A DNA stretch of 64,000 nucleotides from Psychrobacter sp. 72-O-c (GTDB lineage: Bacteria > Pseudomonadota > Gammaproteobacteria > Pseudomonadales > Moraxellaceae): positions 110,393 through 174,392 of the forward strand of contig NZ_CAJHBI010000001.1 in assembly GCF_904846605.1 (NCBI RefSeq). The letters are read 5' to 3'. Below, in pieces: positions 46,412-55,433 of the stretch (positions within the stretch are counted from its first letter, which is position 1; each line of letters begins with the position of its first letter). The notes beneath the pieces are model-generated. The model saw only the letters and a program-made list of their open reading frames with translations. It was not told the origin of the DNA and searched no databases. The translations under genes were made by a program, and so were the position numbers.

Positions 46412-47338
46412 ATGGCATGGCAACAACTGCATTTACAATGTGAAAAGGCAAACGTTGATTTGGCAGAGACATTATTATTGGAGGCAGGCGCACTGTCCAT
46501 TGCGTTAGATGATGCGGGCGATCAACCTTTATTTGAGCCCTTGCCAGGGGAGTCACCACTATGGGATGAGGTCATTTTGACTGGGCTTTTTGATGCCACC
46601 ACTGAGGTAGGCAGCCAGCAAGTGGTTGAGCAGTTGGGCCACGAAATAGCCGCCCAAGTGCAAGCCAGTCGCACTTGGCTGACTGCCGTTGATGACAAGG
46701 ATTGGGAGCGCGAGTGGATGACTCACTATCGTCCTATTGAGTGCGCCAATAATCTTTGGATTGTGCCAAACTGGCTCAAACCACCAAACCCTGATGCCAC
46801 CAATATTATTATGGATCCTGGGCTGGCATTTGGTACAGGCTATCATGCCACTACCCGCCTGTGTTTGGATTGGCTGACAGAACAAGATTTAAGTAATAAG
46901 GTAGTCATTGATTATGGTTGCGGTTCAGGTATCTTAGGTATTGGCGCCCTGTTATTAGGGGCTCGGCATGTCTATGCGGTAGATATTGACCCGCAAGCAG
47001 TATTGGCTACCAATCAAAATGCCGCGCGTAATCATGTCGAAGATCGTTTGCAAGCGTTTTTACCTGATGAATTTACTGCCTATTGCACTCAGCATAATGT
47101 TGAGCCGGTCGATGTTATTGTAGCCAATATTTTAGCCAAGCCTCTCATCGGCTTAGCGCCTTATTTTGCTACCTTAATTGCCTCAAAAGGTCGTATTGTG
47201 CTAGCAGGATTGATTGAATCACAAACTGAGGAGGTCAGTGATGCCTATAGTCCTTACTTCGCTTTGGATGCTAAACACGCGTTTACGGCACAAGAAGACC
47301 AACATTGGCAGCGCTTATCAGGCACATTTACAGGCTAG
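46412..47338 (+). CDS. prmA: Ribosomal protein L11 methyltransferase
   Basis: SAM-dependent enzyme that trimethylates L11. The N-terminal substrate-recognition domain (MAWQQLHLQCEKANVDLAETLLLEAGALSIALDD) is followed by a linker with DKDWEREWMTHYRPI and the methyltransferase fold: DPGLAFGTGYHATTRLCLDWL, motif I VIDYGCGSGILGIGALLLGA and VIVANILAKPLIGLAP. At 308 residues it is slightly longer than E. coli PrmA (293). AAGG lies eight bases before the ATG. accB/accC, its usual neighbours, are not upstream; instead mrcB and the lipoprotein gene are. Confidence 0.96.
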   Translation: MAWQQLHLQCEKANVDLAETLLLEAGALSIALDDAGDQPLFEPLPGESPLWDEVILTGLFDATTEVGSQQVVEQLGHEIAAQVQASRTWLTAVDDKDWEREWMTHYRPIECANNLWIVPNWLKPPNPDATNIIMDPGLAFGTGYHATTRLCLDWLTEQDLSNKVVIDYGCGSGILGIGALLLGARHVYAVDIDPQAVLATNQNAARNHVEDRLQAFLPDEFTAYCTQHNVEPVDVIVANILAKPLIGLAPYFATLIASKGRIVLAGLIESQTEEVSDAYSPYFALDAKHAFTAQEDQHWQRLSGTFTG

Positions 47339-47364
47339 CAACATTTAATTACATCTGTTACGAT

Positions 47365-47416
47365 AGAGCAGTAGTTAAGGTTTGCACATTTAACACTGCT
47401 CTGTAGTTGCCTACAG
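47365..47416. other. Two adjacent hairpins after prmA
   Basis: AGAGCAGT (47365-47372) pairs with ACTGCTCT (47395-47402), with additional TTAA/TTAA pairing inside. Immediately after, CTGTAG/CTACAG forms a second small hairpin (47401-47416). No T-run follows, so termination by the intrinsic route is uncertain. Confidence 0.5.
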
Positions 47417-47520
47417 GTTTACAACGTATAACAGATCTAAACAGTTGTATTAAAAAAATAGGCAGCTTTTGGTGAGTGGCTACGCGATATTGATGACTAT
47501 CGCTTTTTGGATTCGACCAT

Positions 47521-48828
47521 ATGACCTCACCAATAAGAACTCAGTGCCCGCATTGCCATAATTTTTTTAATGTACCGCGTGCCCACTTAAACCGAGCGAA
47601 TGCTAAAGGGCGCTGTGGTCATTGCCAACAGGTTTTTCTGATCAACGATTATCTGGTGGTCTCAGCTAATCATCAGCAAACGGATAAGAATAAAAAAATA
47701 AGTGTTACTAAACAAAATCCAAAAAATAATGAACGACAACCTGCCAGCACAATATCAAATCCTGACACTCAATCTGATAAAGTTAGTACAACTAATAACA
47801 GTCATAACAGTCATAACAGTCACGATAGCAACATTCACATCTCAAAACCTGCTAAAAAAGCAGAGACTGATTTAGATGATGATATTCTTATTCATGATGA
47901 TATGGATATTGATGAAACTGCAGGCGATACTTCAGCCGATGACTCATCAGATGGTATGGACGTATGGCTAGCGCAAACTGGCACCGTAACAGACCCCCTT
48001 CCAGCGTCAAATAAACAGCAAAAGACCAGTCCTACAATGTCAGATAAAGGCATAGACTTGACTGCAAACCCCGCAGCCCAGATCAACGCCGAAACCAATC
48101 ATGGAATAACAGCAAAACCTGCTCTAAGCTCAGTAGAGGCAAATGATATCCATGCCAGTATTAATGACACTTCTGACAATGCCTGGTTAGAGCAGCTCCT
48201 CAAAGAGCAAAATGACCATGAAGACGGTCCTCAAGCTGACACTGATCTTGCGCAACTACTGATTAAAATGGGCGTGCCCATCAACGACGAAGATAAAGTC
48301 AATCAAGAGCGTACCAGCAAAATTCAAGCGCGCATGCAATCTACGCAAACCCAAATCCAAATCTCAATTACAGCATTATTATGGACTATGGGATGCGTGG
48401 TACTCGTACTATTGCTTTTTGCCCAGTATGTTATTTTTAACCTAAATACCTTGATTAAGAACCCCGCTTACGCTGAGCGACTACAAACCGTATGCTCTAT
48501 CGCTGCCTGTAGCTTGCCCAGTGCAGATCTAACAACCCTGAGAATTACCGACCTTAATCATAGAGCCAGCCAAGTCAGTACTACAAGCGCGTTCAGCGAT
48601 GTACGAGCGACCCTAAGCAATCAAAGCTCGCAGGCACAGCTACTACCCAATCTTAAAGTCAGTGTTCACAGTTCTAACGCCCTCATTGGAGAATTTATTG
48701 CGATGCTCGATGACTATCTGCTAAGCCCGCAATATCAGCTAGCAGCGGGAGGTAGCAAGCAATTAATGTTTACCATAGCCATTGCAAACGACCAAATTGA
48801 TCACGTTACTATTGATCCTATTTATTAA
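47521..48828 (+). CDS. Zinc-ribbon and DUF3426 domain protein
   Basis: The N-terminal finger QCPHCHNFFNVPRAHLNRAN, continuing KGRCGHCQQVFLI, is an MJ0042-type zinc ribbon with two CxxC pairs. A disordered stretch of about 220 residues, rich in S, N, D and T and including NSHNSHNSH (9-bp repeats near 47803-47830), leads to one membrane segment (ITALLWTMGCVVLVLLLFAQYVIF, about residues 282-305) and the periplasmic DUF3426 domain. The family often lies between prmA and fis in gammaproteobacteria, as here, but its function is unknown. No clear ribosome site precedes the ATG. Confidence 0.85.
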   Translation: MTSPIRTQCPHCHNFFNVPRAHLNRANAKGRCGHCQQVFLINDYLVVSANHQQTDKNKKISVTKQNPKNNERQPASTISNPDTQSDKVSTTNNSHNSHNSHDSNIHISKPAKKAETDLDDDILIHDDMDIDETAGDTSADDSSDGMDVWLAQTGTVTDPLPASNKQQKTSPTMSDKGIDLTANPAAQINAETNHGITAKPALSSVEANDIHASINDTSDNAWLEQLLKEQNDHEDGPQADTDLAQLLIKMGVPINDEDKVNQERTSKIQARMQSTQTQIQISITALLWTMGCVVLVLLLFAQYVIFNLNTLIKNPAYAERLQTVCSIAACSLPSADLTTLRITDLNHRASQVSTTSAFSDVRATLSNQSSQAQLLPNLKVSVHSSNALIGEFIAMLDDYLLSPQYQLAAGGSKQLMFTIAIANDQIDHVTIDPIY

Positions 48829-48983
48829 TATAAGTGTTAACAAGGCGTATTTTAATAGCTTTAGCACTGGTTCATTAATCTCTATACTATTGATTTAGCA
48901 CCCTATTTTTGATATATCATTGATTGGATATACAATAATTTTATTTTTTATTTTACTCCCTTTACTTTTAAGGACATCACCTT

Positions 48984-49406
48984 ATGGCACCTCACGCGCA
49001 ATACCCTGCCAACCGTTTTGCCCAAAGCTCTGAACATTCTAGTGACTCTACTGATCATAGTCATCGAGACGATTATTATCATTCAGCTAGTGAGTTAGAA
49101 CAACCAATGAACAGCGATTCAGATAGTTACTCGACTAATCAATTAGATAGCCACTCAAACAGCCGTGAAAACAACGCGCATGAACCTTTACGCGTGCATG
49201 TTGAACGTGTGGTACGACAGTATTTTGCAACGTTGGGCGATGAGATGCCAACCGACTTATATGAACTTATTCTCAAGGAAATAGAGCGACCACTCTTGTC
49301 CGTCGTTCTTGAACAAACCCGAGGCAATCAAACCAAGTGCGCGCAAATCTTGGGGCTCAATCGCGGCACCCTACGCAAAAAACTTAAAGCCTACGATTTA
49401 ATGTAG
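48984..49406 (+). CDS. fis: Fis-family DNA-binding protein
   Basis: Nucleoid-associated protein whose C-terminal 45 residues hold the helix-turn-helix: ERPLLSVVLEQTRGNQTKCAQILGLNRGTLRKKLKAYDL. Before it, RVHVERVVRQYFATLGDEMPTDLYELILKEI is the Fis dimer region. At 140 residues it is about 40 longer than E. coli Fis (98). The N-terminal extension (residues 1-60) is rich in S, D, H and N. AAGGA lies nine bases before the first ATG, which supports the long form; a shorter form from Met42 lacks such a site. purH follows, as in Pseudomonas, but separated by a terminator-like hairpin. dusB, often before fis, is absent here. Confidence 0.93.
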   Translation: MAPHAQYPANRFAQSSEHSSDSTDHSHRDDYYHSASELEQPMNSDSDSYSTNQLDSHSNSRENNAHEPLRVHVERVVRQYFATLGDEMPTDLYELILKEIERPLLSVVLEQTRGNQTKCAQILGLNRGTLRKKLKAYDLM

Positions 49407-49641
49407 CAAGCTTTCAAGCTATAGAGCGACCTATATTTCACAGCAATTTGACTAGCGTTTTTTTATAGCCACGATACTTTCGCTGCTAATGTTAACGACT
49501 TAAGATTTATCGCGTAATCATTCACTGAAAATATTGATATAATTAATGCTTACCTATCAAAACCAAAACTCTTTATGCATGGTAATTCATAATCTAGACG
49601 TCATGAATCGTGATAATCTATGCAATAATAGTCATTACTAT

Positions 49642-49671
49642 CCTGCCAGACGTTTGCGTCAGGCTTTTTTT
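49642..49671 (+). terminator. Terminator or attenuator just before purH
   Basis: GCCAGACG (49645-49652) pairs with CGTCAGGC (49657-49664) with one A-A mismatch, followed by seven T ending about 14 bases before the purH start. It could end the fis transcript or regulate read-through into purH. Confidence 0.65.
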
Positions 49672-49685
49672 ATGGAACTGTTTTT

Positions 49686-51266
49686 ATGAGTACAACCCCA
49701 CTTGCACTACTGTCGGTCTCCGATAAGTCTAATATCGTTGAGTTCGCCCAAGGTCTTATCAAAGCAGGTTTTGGCCTACTGTCTACCGGTGGTACCTATC
49801 GTTTGCTCACAGAGCACAATATAGTGGTGACGGAGGTATCAGATTACACGGGCTTTCCAGAGATGATGGATGGCCGCGTCAAAACCCTACATCCTAAGAT
49901 TCATGGCGGCATTTTAGGACGCCGCGGTACCGATGACGCCATCATGAGCGCCCATGGCATTGATCGTATTGATCTGGTGGTGGTTAATCTGTATCCCTTT
50001 GCCGAAACTATCGCTCGTGCCGATGTAACCATGAATGATGCTATCGAAAATATCGATATTGGCGGCCCTACTATGGTACGTTCTGCTGCTAAAAACCATG
50101 CCCACGTTGGTATTGTTACTAGTCCGAGTGATTATGATCGGGTCATCGAAGCTTTGGGTGACAATACTGATCTGAGCGCTGCTTTACGTTATGACTTGGC
50201 CGTTAAAGCATTTGAGCATACGGCCCAATACGACGGTATGATTGCTAATTTCTTAGGCAGCCGCGTTAATGAAACCCAACAGCCAGAAGCTTTTTCTCGT
50301 ACTTTTAACTTACAGTTTGAGAAAGTACAAGACCTACGCTACGGTGAAAATCCGCATCAAAAAGCAGCGTTTTATATAGAAAATCAGCCGCTACAAAGCA
50401 AGCAAGTATCTATTGCTACTGCCCAGCAACTACAAGGTAAAGCGCTATCGTATAATAATATTGCCGATACTGATGCGGCGCTTGAATGCGTGAAAGCCTT
50501 TACCGCTCCTGCTTGTGTCATTGTAAAGCATGCTAATCCTTGCGGTGTTGCCATTGATAACGATCAAGTCGCCGCTTATCGTACTGCTTTTAGCACTGAC
50601 CCTGAATCTTCTTTTGGTGGCATTATCGCTTTTAACCGTCAATTAACGGTTGCAGCAGCAAAAGCGATTATTGACAATCAGTTTGTAGAAGTTATCATCG
50701 CACCAAGTTTAGAGGACGGTGTCCTTCAAGCCACTGCCAGTAAGAAAAACGTACGTGTGCTGGTTTGCGGTGAACTAACCACCTCTGAAGAGCACGTCGC
50801 CCAGCTTGATTATAAGCGTGTTAATGGCGGTCTATTGGTACAAGAGCAAGACTCAGGTATTATTAGTGCCAGTGAGTTGAAAATTGTGACCGATATTCAG
50901 CCAACAGAAGCACAAATCGCTGACCTTTTATTTACTTGGACAGTGGCTAAATATGTCAAATCCAATGCTATTGTCTACGGTAACAATCAGCGTACTATTG
51001 GCGTCGGCGCCGGTCAGATGAGCCGCGTAAATTCAGCACGTATTGCTGCGATTAAAGCTGAGCATGCAGGATTGATCACTGAAGGTGCCGTTATGGCCTC
51101 AGATGCTTTCTTCCCGTTCCGTGATGGTATTGATAATGCCGCAGAAGTAGGCATCTCCGCTATCATTCAGCCTGGTGGCTCAATGCGTGATGACGAAACT
51201 ATCGCCGCGGCTAATGAACATGGTATCGCTATGGTCTTCACAGGTATGCGCCATTTCCGTCACTAA
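49686..51266 (+). CDS. purH: AICAR transformylase / IMP cyclohydrolase
   Basis: Bifunctional enzyme of the last two purine biosynthesis steps. The N-terminal cyclohydrolase (MGS-like) domain shows [27 protein letters not shown] and [18 protein letters not shown]. The C-terminal transformylase has [57 protein letters not shown] and [19 protein letters not shown]. At 526 residues it is the normal length. The Shine-Dalgarno is weak (GGAA seven bases upstream) and follows straight after the T-run of a terminator-like hairpin, which suggests attenuation control. No other pur gene is adjacent. Confidence 0.97.
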   Translation: MSTTPLALLSVSDKSNIVEFAQGLIKAGFGLLSTGGTYRLLTEHNIVVTEVSDYTGFPEMMDGRVKTLHPKIHGGILGRRGTDDAIMSAHGIDRIDLVVVNLYPFAETIARADVTMNDAIENIDIGGPTMVRSAAKNHAHVGIVTSPSDYDRVIEALGDNTDLSAALRYDLAVKAFEHTAQYDGMIANFLGSRVNETQQPEAFSRTFNLQFEKVQDLRYGENPHQKAAFYIENQPLQSKQVSIATAQQLQGKALSYNNIADTDAALECVKAFTAPACVIVKHANPCGVAIDNDQVAAYRTAFSTDPESSFGGIIAFNRQLTVAAAKAIIDNQFVEVIIAPSLEDGVLQATASKKNVRVLVCGELTTSEEHVAQLDYKRVNGGLLVQEQDSGIISASELKIVTDIQPTEAQIADLLFTWTVAKYVKSNAIVYGNNQRTIGVGAGQMSRVNSARIAAIKAEHAGLITEGAVMASDAFFPFRDGIDNAAEVGISAIIQPGGSMRDDETIAAANEHGIAMVFTGMRHFRH

Positions 51267-51339
51267 TTTGCTATTAACAAGCCGTTAAGATAACGATATT
51301 TTTTAAGAGATATAGTCGATTCAATTTAAAAACCATACA

Positions 51340-51427
51340 GTGCTACTGGGATGCTACTTTAACAAACGTTTTGCAGCCTCTGTCCCGCTTGCGAACAGCA
51401 CGCCAGAAAAATTCATACCAGTAGCAC
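51340..51427. other. Branched inverted-repeat element, unknown
   Basis: The outer arms GTGCTACTGGGATG (from 51340) and CATACCAGTAGCAC (to 51427) pair at 13 of 14 positions. Inside, CTGT/ACAG with CGC/GCG forms a second hairpin and AAACGTTT is a small palindrome. It lies in the purH/ppiD spacer, does not end in T and is not a standard terminator. It could be a structured RNA, a REP-like or MITE-like relic, or a protein-binding site. I see no second copy in this window. Confidence 0.5.
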
Positions 51428-51485
51428 GTTGCTATACACGACTCTTTTTTATTGTGAACTGACTATAACTATCCCATCGTTCATT

Positions 51486-51522
51486 AAAAAGCCACGGTAT
51501 AAACATATACCGTGGCTTTTTT
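51486..51522. terminator. Bidirectional terminator between purH and ppiD
   Basis: AAAAAGCCACGGTATA pairs perfectly with TATACCGTGGCTTTTT around four bases, with A- and T-rich flanks. The stem resembles that of the terminator at 36885-36923. Confidence 0.9.
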
Positions 51523-51570
51523 AATTTTTACTATTTTTTATTCAGTCATCTATGACTACTAACAAAGTCA

Positions 51571-53445
51571 TTAACGTCCCTGTGCAGTCGCCATATTGGC
51601 TTCATTCACTTCAACTTTATATAACAAGCGCAAATAGTCTAAATAATCTTGTAGCTGATCTTGTCCTAAATTATCACGAACAATTGCGGCTGTTTGGGCT
51701 CTTTCAATATCAGATAGCGGTGATTGCTGTTCGGTTTTAATACGATCACCGACTATTACTGTCGCGCCTATTTCCGTCTCGCTTGCTAGAGCCACTACGC
51801 CATTAGCGGGAGCTTGCTGGCTGAATGCCAAACCGCGCTCTTTTTCTGTCAATCGTGTTGTTTGACGATTCACCTCACCCAATGATTGCAAGCTTACCGA
51901 CTGCTTACTAATATCAGCGGCAGTTTTGATACCAGCCGCTAATTTTTTAGCATCTTTTAGTGCCAAGGCACTGGCTTTTTGCTGACGCAATATCTGCGTA
52001 ATCTTGGGAGTTGCAGCTGCTAACGTCAGAGTCTGAGTCGGACGATAGTTGCTGGGCTGTACCCAAGCCATGCCCGCGCCTACTTCGATACCTGTCGTCA
52101 CTGCCTGATCTTGAATTATAAATTCATCAAAAGCTTGCTTGATGACCGCTGGTTGCGCCAATACTGAAGTATTGTTTTCTTTGCGATAATCTTTGATACG
52201 TTTTAGCGCCACGTTTTCTTGCTGAGTGATATCTTCGATACTAAAACCATCCGCTGCCAAGTCATTAATTGCAGTTACTTTATCCCCATAAGCGGCTTGG
52301 CGCTTGTACTCTTTAGCTTTAGCTGTCAGCTCCTCACGCATACTGTCTAGGCTTGGTACTTTAATACCCTTGTCTTCGGTTACCGTAAATATCTGATAGC
52401 CAAAGCTGGTCTTAATCGGCGCAGTCACGTCACCGACACTTAAGCCTTGCAGGGCGGTTTCAACGGCCGTAGCGTCATTACCAAATACTGATGGGTTAAA
52501 GCGACCAATGGCACCGCCATCAGCCCCTGATGGGTCATCAGACTCTTGTTTGGCAAGTGCTGTGAATGACTCACCTTTATCAAGACGTGCTTTAATCTTT
52601 TGCGCGCGTGCTTTGGCATCATCACCAGTCACTAAGATTTGGCTGATTTTACGCTCATCAACCACTGCCAGCCCTTGCTTATAGCCTTCATACTGCTGCT
52701 GCAACTCTTCTTCTGTGATGTCTTCAACTTGAATGGTCGCGGGGCTAAGCTGAATATAAGCCAAATCGACCATGGCTGCACTCTTAAGGGTGTCTTTATT
52801 GGCGTTATAATACGATTGCACATCAGCTTTGGTCAATTTAACCTGCTGCTGATAATCCTGCCAATTGAAGCGATGCAACCAAATATTGCGCGCCTCTAGC
52901 TGTAAATCAATCAACTTACTGACCGCTTTCATCGGATAAATAGCCGTACCAACAATGCTGGCATTGAGCTGATCAAGGCTCAACTGATTACGGAACTCGG
53001 CAAACAGCTGATCTTTATTCATACCGCGCTGACGCAAAAAGTTCGAAAACTGCTCATTAGAAAAGTCACCATTGGCATCTTTAAAAATATCTTCTTGGCG
53101 TAACAGACGATTAATAGTGTCATCAGATACAGTCATGCCAAGCTTGCCAGCCTGCTGTTCTAATAAAGTACGATCGATCAAACCTCTTAACACTTGCTTA
53201 TGCAGCACATCTTCATTTAGCAAACTGGCGTCATCAAGCTGATCCAAAATCTCAGTGCGCCTGCTGTTCACTGCACTTTGATACTCTGATGACCCCACAC
53301 TTGCTTCACCTACTTGAGCGATTTGGTTGGGATCAACGCTGCTTTGGAAGTAGCTTTCAATACCCAATAGAGCAAGCGGCGATAGGCATAAAATCAATAA
53401 AATGCGACCAGGCCAGCTTTTTAAAAAATCGCGCAATTTATCCAT
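51571..53445 (-). CDS. ppiD: Periplasmic folding factor PpiD (SurA_N / rotamase)
   Basis: Inner-membrane-anchored chaperone facing the periplasm, near the Sec channel. A short N-terminus and one membrane anchor (SWPGRILLILCLSPLALLGIE) are followed by a SurA_N domain (VLRGLIDRTLLEQQAGKLGMTVSDDTI, about residues 85-115) and a parvulin domain (ERKISQILVTGDDAKARAQKI, then FTALAKQESDDPSGADGGAIGRF and FGYQIFTVTEDKG, about 260-350). A long C-terminal helical part follows. At 624 residues it is the typical size. It lies downstream of hupB on the same strand, the usual order hupB-ppiD, but with a terminator between them. Confidence 0.93.
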   Translation of the reverse strand: MDKLRDFLKSWPGRILLILCLSPLALLGIESYFQSSVDPNQIAQVGEASVGSSEYQSAVNSRRTEILDQLDDASLLNEDVLHKQVLRGLIDRTLLEQQAGKLGMTVSDDTINRLLRQEDIFKDANGDFSNEQFSNFLRQRGMNKDQLFAEFRNQLSLDQLNASIVGTAIYPMKAVSKLIDLQLEARNIWLHRFNWQDYQQQVKLTKADVQSYYNANKDTLKSAAMVDLAYIQLSPATIQVEDITEEELQQQYEGYKQGLAVVDERKISQILVTGDDAKARAQKIKARLDKGESFTALAKQESDDPSGADGGAIGRFNPSVFGNDATAVETALQGLSVGDVTAPIKTSFGYQIFTVTEDKGIKVPSLDSMREELTAKAKEYKRQAAYGDKVTAINDLAADGFSIEDITQQENVALKRIKDYRKENNTSVLAQPAVIKQAFDEFIIQDQAVTTGIEVGAGMAWVQPSNYRPTQTLTLAAATPKITQILRQQKASALALKDAKKLAAGIKTAADISKQSVSLQSLGEVNRQTTRLTEKERGLAFSQQAPANGVVALASETEIGATVIVGDRIKTEQQSPLSDIERAQTAAIVRDNLGQDQLQDYLDYLRLLYKVEVNEANMATAQGR

Positions 53446-53681
53446 AATTATCTCTGCTTTATTAACCTATATTGATGAAAAACCATTGTAATACTATTAA
53501 TAATATTTATGCTATCTGAGCAGGCAATGGCAAAGTGAAGGACGTCTGTATTTTATAAACGCAAAGTAAAGCTCGTTTAAGCAACCTATTCTAAATAACA
53601 GAGTTACCGCGCGGCCTATGATACGTGATTTTTGGTGTAGACTCAAAATATTCACGCTATATAAGCCATAATTACATCTAT

Positions 53682-53712
53682 AAAAAAAGCACCTCATATA
53701 AGGTGCTTTTTT
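53682..53712 (-). terminator. Terminator of hupB
   Basis: On the minus strand AAAAAAGCACCTT pairs with AGGTGCTTTTTT around a short loop; the stem has A- and T-tracts on both sides. It lies 64 bases after the hupB stop. Confidence 0.85.
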
Positions 53713-53720
53713 ATCAATTG

Positions 53721-53749
53721 CTGTGCAGCTATAGTCATAAGCTGCACAG
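53721..53749 (-). other. Stem-loop in the hupB 3' UTR
   Basis: CTGTGCAGCT (53721-53730) pairs perfectly with AGCTGCACAG (53740-53749) around nine bases, between the hupB stop codon and the terminator. It probably stabilises the mRNA 3' end or yields a short RNA. Confidence 0.6.
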
Positions 53750-53775
53750 CAGCAATTTATTATTTTAGTATAGGC

Positions 53776-54048
53776 TTAGTTCAAGCGCTCTTTTAGGTTT
53801 TTGCCGGCTTTAAAGCTAGGTACTTTGCTTGCTGGGATATTAAGCTCTTCACCTGTTTTAGGGTTACGACCAATACGGGCTTTACGGTCTTTTACGCTAA
53901 ACGTACCAAAACCAACTAACGAGATGCTTTCATCAGCTTCTAAAGCTTGGCCGATACTTTCCATAACTGCATTTAGGGCATCACCAGCTTGGGTCTTATT
54001 TAGGCCACTTTTATCTGCAATGCTATCAATTAATTCTGACTTATTCAT
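53776..54048 (-). CDS. hupB: DNA-binding protein HU
   Basis: Histone-like nucleoid protein of 90 residues, beginning MNKSELIDSIADKSGLNKTQ. The family signature GFGTFSVKDRKARIGRNPKT and the DNA-binding arm (NPKTGEELNIPASKVPSFKAGKNLKE) are intact. The start at 54048 has GAAGGA six bases before it; the open frame extends further upstream to 54201, but that part is not HU-like. It lies before ppiD on the same strand. Expression is expected to be strong, and the 3' UTR holds a separate perfect stem-loop in addition to the terminator. Confidence 0.97.
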   Translation of the reverse strand: MNKSELIDSIADKSGLNKTQAGDALNAVMESIGQALEADESISLVGFGTFSVKDRKARIGRNPKTGEELNIPASKVPSFKAGKNLKERLN

Positions 54049-54575
54049 AAAATTTCCTTCAAGTTTAAGGGGTATAATAAAAGCTAACGTCAGGCATTGT
54101 ATCGCTCTCGTGCTATTTAAGCAATAAGAACCATTGTACTCACGTATTAGCAGGTCACACATTGTTAACGTCTTTATAGCAAGGCAGCATAAGGAGCGCA
54201 AGCGATTTTACATATTTTCGAGTTCTATACTACGTATTTGACACTTAACGTTACGTAAAACACCTTTAACTTAGCAACCTAGTTGTTTAATTTTCCTTAA
54301 ATCCGTTCATCCAGTTGATATAGGCTGAATTCGCTGAACATCGTATTTGTTGTTTATGCTAAAAACTTTAAGTACTAAAGGTTGACGTTTATTAATGATA
54401 CTGTATTTACTTACCACCTAGCTTACTTACAGCGCAACAATTTGCTAACTGACAGAGACTAGCGTTACTTTTTATTATAAAGCAGTTATTATAAGCACAC
54501 TACAACTGCACGTCTTGCATTAACTTTGACTCTTATTCTTCCTTTTAACCTGCTAAATAGAAATGGATTACCTAC
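54049..54575. other. Divergent intergenic region hupB/SCP2-like gene
   Basis: 527 AT-rich bases without a credible gene, RNA or strong hairpin on either strand. The region should contain the hupB promoter. Confidence 0.5.
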
Positions 54576-55220
54576 ATGAAGCGTTCTACGTTGTCTCACT
54601 CTTTTCTTAATATCATTCTGGTGTTCATCGAGTCAGCTTTGACACTGTTACTACGTTTAGATCCTGAGCTACGTAAAGCAGCTTACCCGTTAGCCAAACA
54701 AGGCACTGTAGTTGGTCTCCGATTATATCTACCGCATGTTCAAGTCTTTGCTACTTTTACTTATAAGGGCGTGCTATTAGATGCCAACTTGCCCGCTGAG
54801 CGTAGTGAGCCCGATGTCATTATCAACGCTTATAGTATTCAAGTTCTAAACGCTATTACTACTCATGATAGCGAAACCACCGATAAGCTACAAATGCGCG
54901 GCGAGACAACTCAAGTACAGCTGGTCAAACAGTTCATTATGCAACTAGGGCTAGGTAGCTTGATTCAAAGCGTCATCAGAAAGGTTAAAGGCAATAAAAG
55001 TAAGCCTAAGCCTACTGATGCTGAGATGGAAGAGAAAAAAAGCGATTACAAACTGCGTATTAAAGAACAACAAACTCAAATTAGCACCCTGTCTATCAAA
55101 AACCGCGAGCTTGAAACCACGGTAAAAGAATTGCATAGCAAGCAAAAAACACTAATGATTACTGCTGTGGTCGCAGCTATTATTGCAATTGGATCACTTG
55201 TTGCACTATTTGTGAATTAA
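54576..55220 (+). CDS. UbiJ/SCP2-like protein with coiled coil and C-terminal anchor
   Basis: The first 130 residues (ESALTLLLRLDPELRKAAYPLAK, GLRLYLPHVQVFATFTYKGVLLDA, EPDVIINAYSIQVLNAITTHD, MRGETTQVQLVKQFIMQLG) follow the pattern of the SCP2 fold of UbiJ, the lipid-binding accessory protein of ubiquinone synthesis. After a basic hinge (KGNKSKPKPTD), residues about 150-190 form a likely coiled coil (KLRIKEQQTQISTLSIKNRELETTVKEL). The end TLMITAVVAAIIAIGSLVALFVN is one membrane helix, a tail anchor. UbiJ usually lies with ubiE and ubiB; neither is nearby, so a direct ubiquinone role is unproven. The architecture is unusual. It is transcribed alone. Confidence 0.6.
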   Translation: MKRSTLSHSFLNIILVFIESALTLLLRLDPELRKAAYPLAKQGTVVGLRLYLPHVQVFATFTYKGVLLDANLPAERSEPDVIINAYSIQVLNAITTHDSETTDKLQMRGETTQVQLVKQFIMQLGLGSLIQSVIRKVKGNKSKPKPTDAEMEEKKSDYKLRIKEQQTQISTLSIKNRELETTVKELHSKQKTLMITAVVAAIIAIGSLVALFVN

Positions 55221-55433
55221 GCTGTTTATCAATTAACGAGGGTAAGTACTTCCTGTTATTTTTTGGACCATTCGGTAATCCATCAAAATGCTCAATCACA
55301 ACGTTAAGCACAAATACCTACTCTGCTTGTATGAGCCGCAATCGTATCGGTACTTAACACCCATAGCTATAGCGGTATTCAAGACAGATACCCTTAGGAC
55401 ATGCTTACTTAACGAGTAAGCAATTAACACTTG

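Noticed and set aside
49642..49671. purine riboswitch before purH
   Set aside because: Only a simple terminator-like hairpin is seen; the three-way junction and conserved loops of a purine riboswitch are missing.
54049..54201. N-terminal extension of HU
   Set aside because: The open frame is upstream chance; the ATG at 54048 has a good Shine-Dalgarno and gives the exact HU length.
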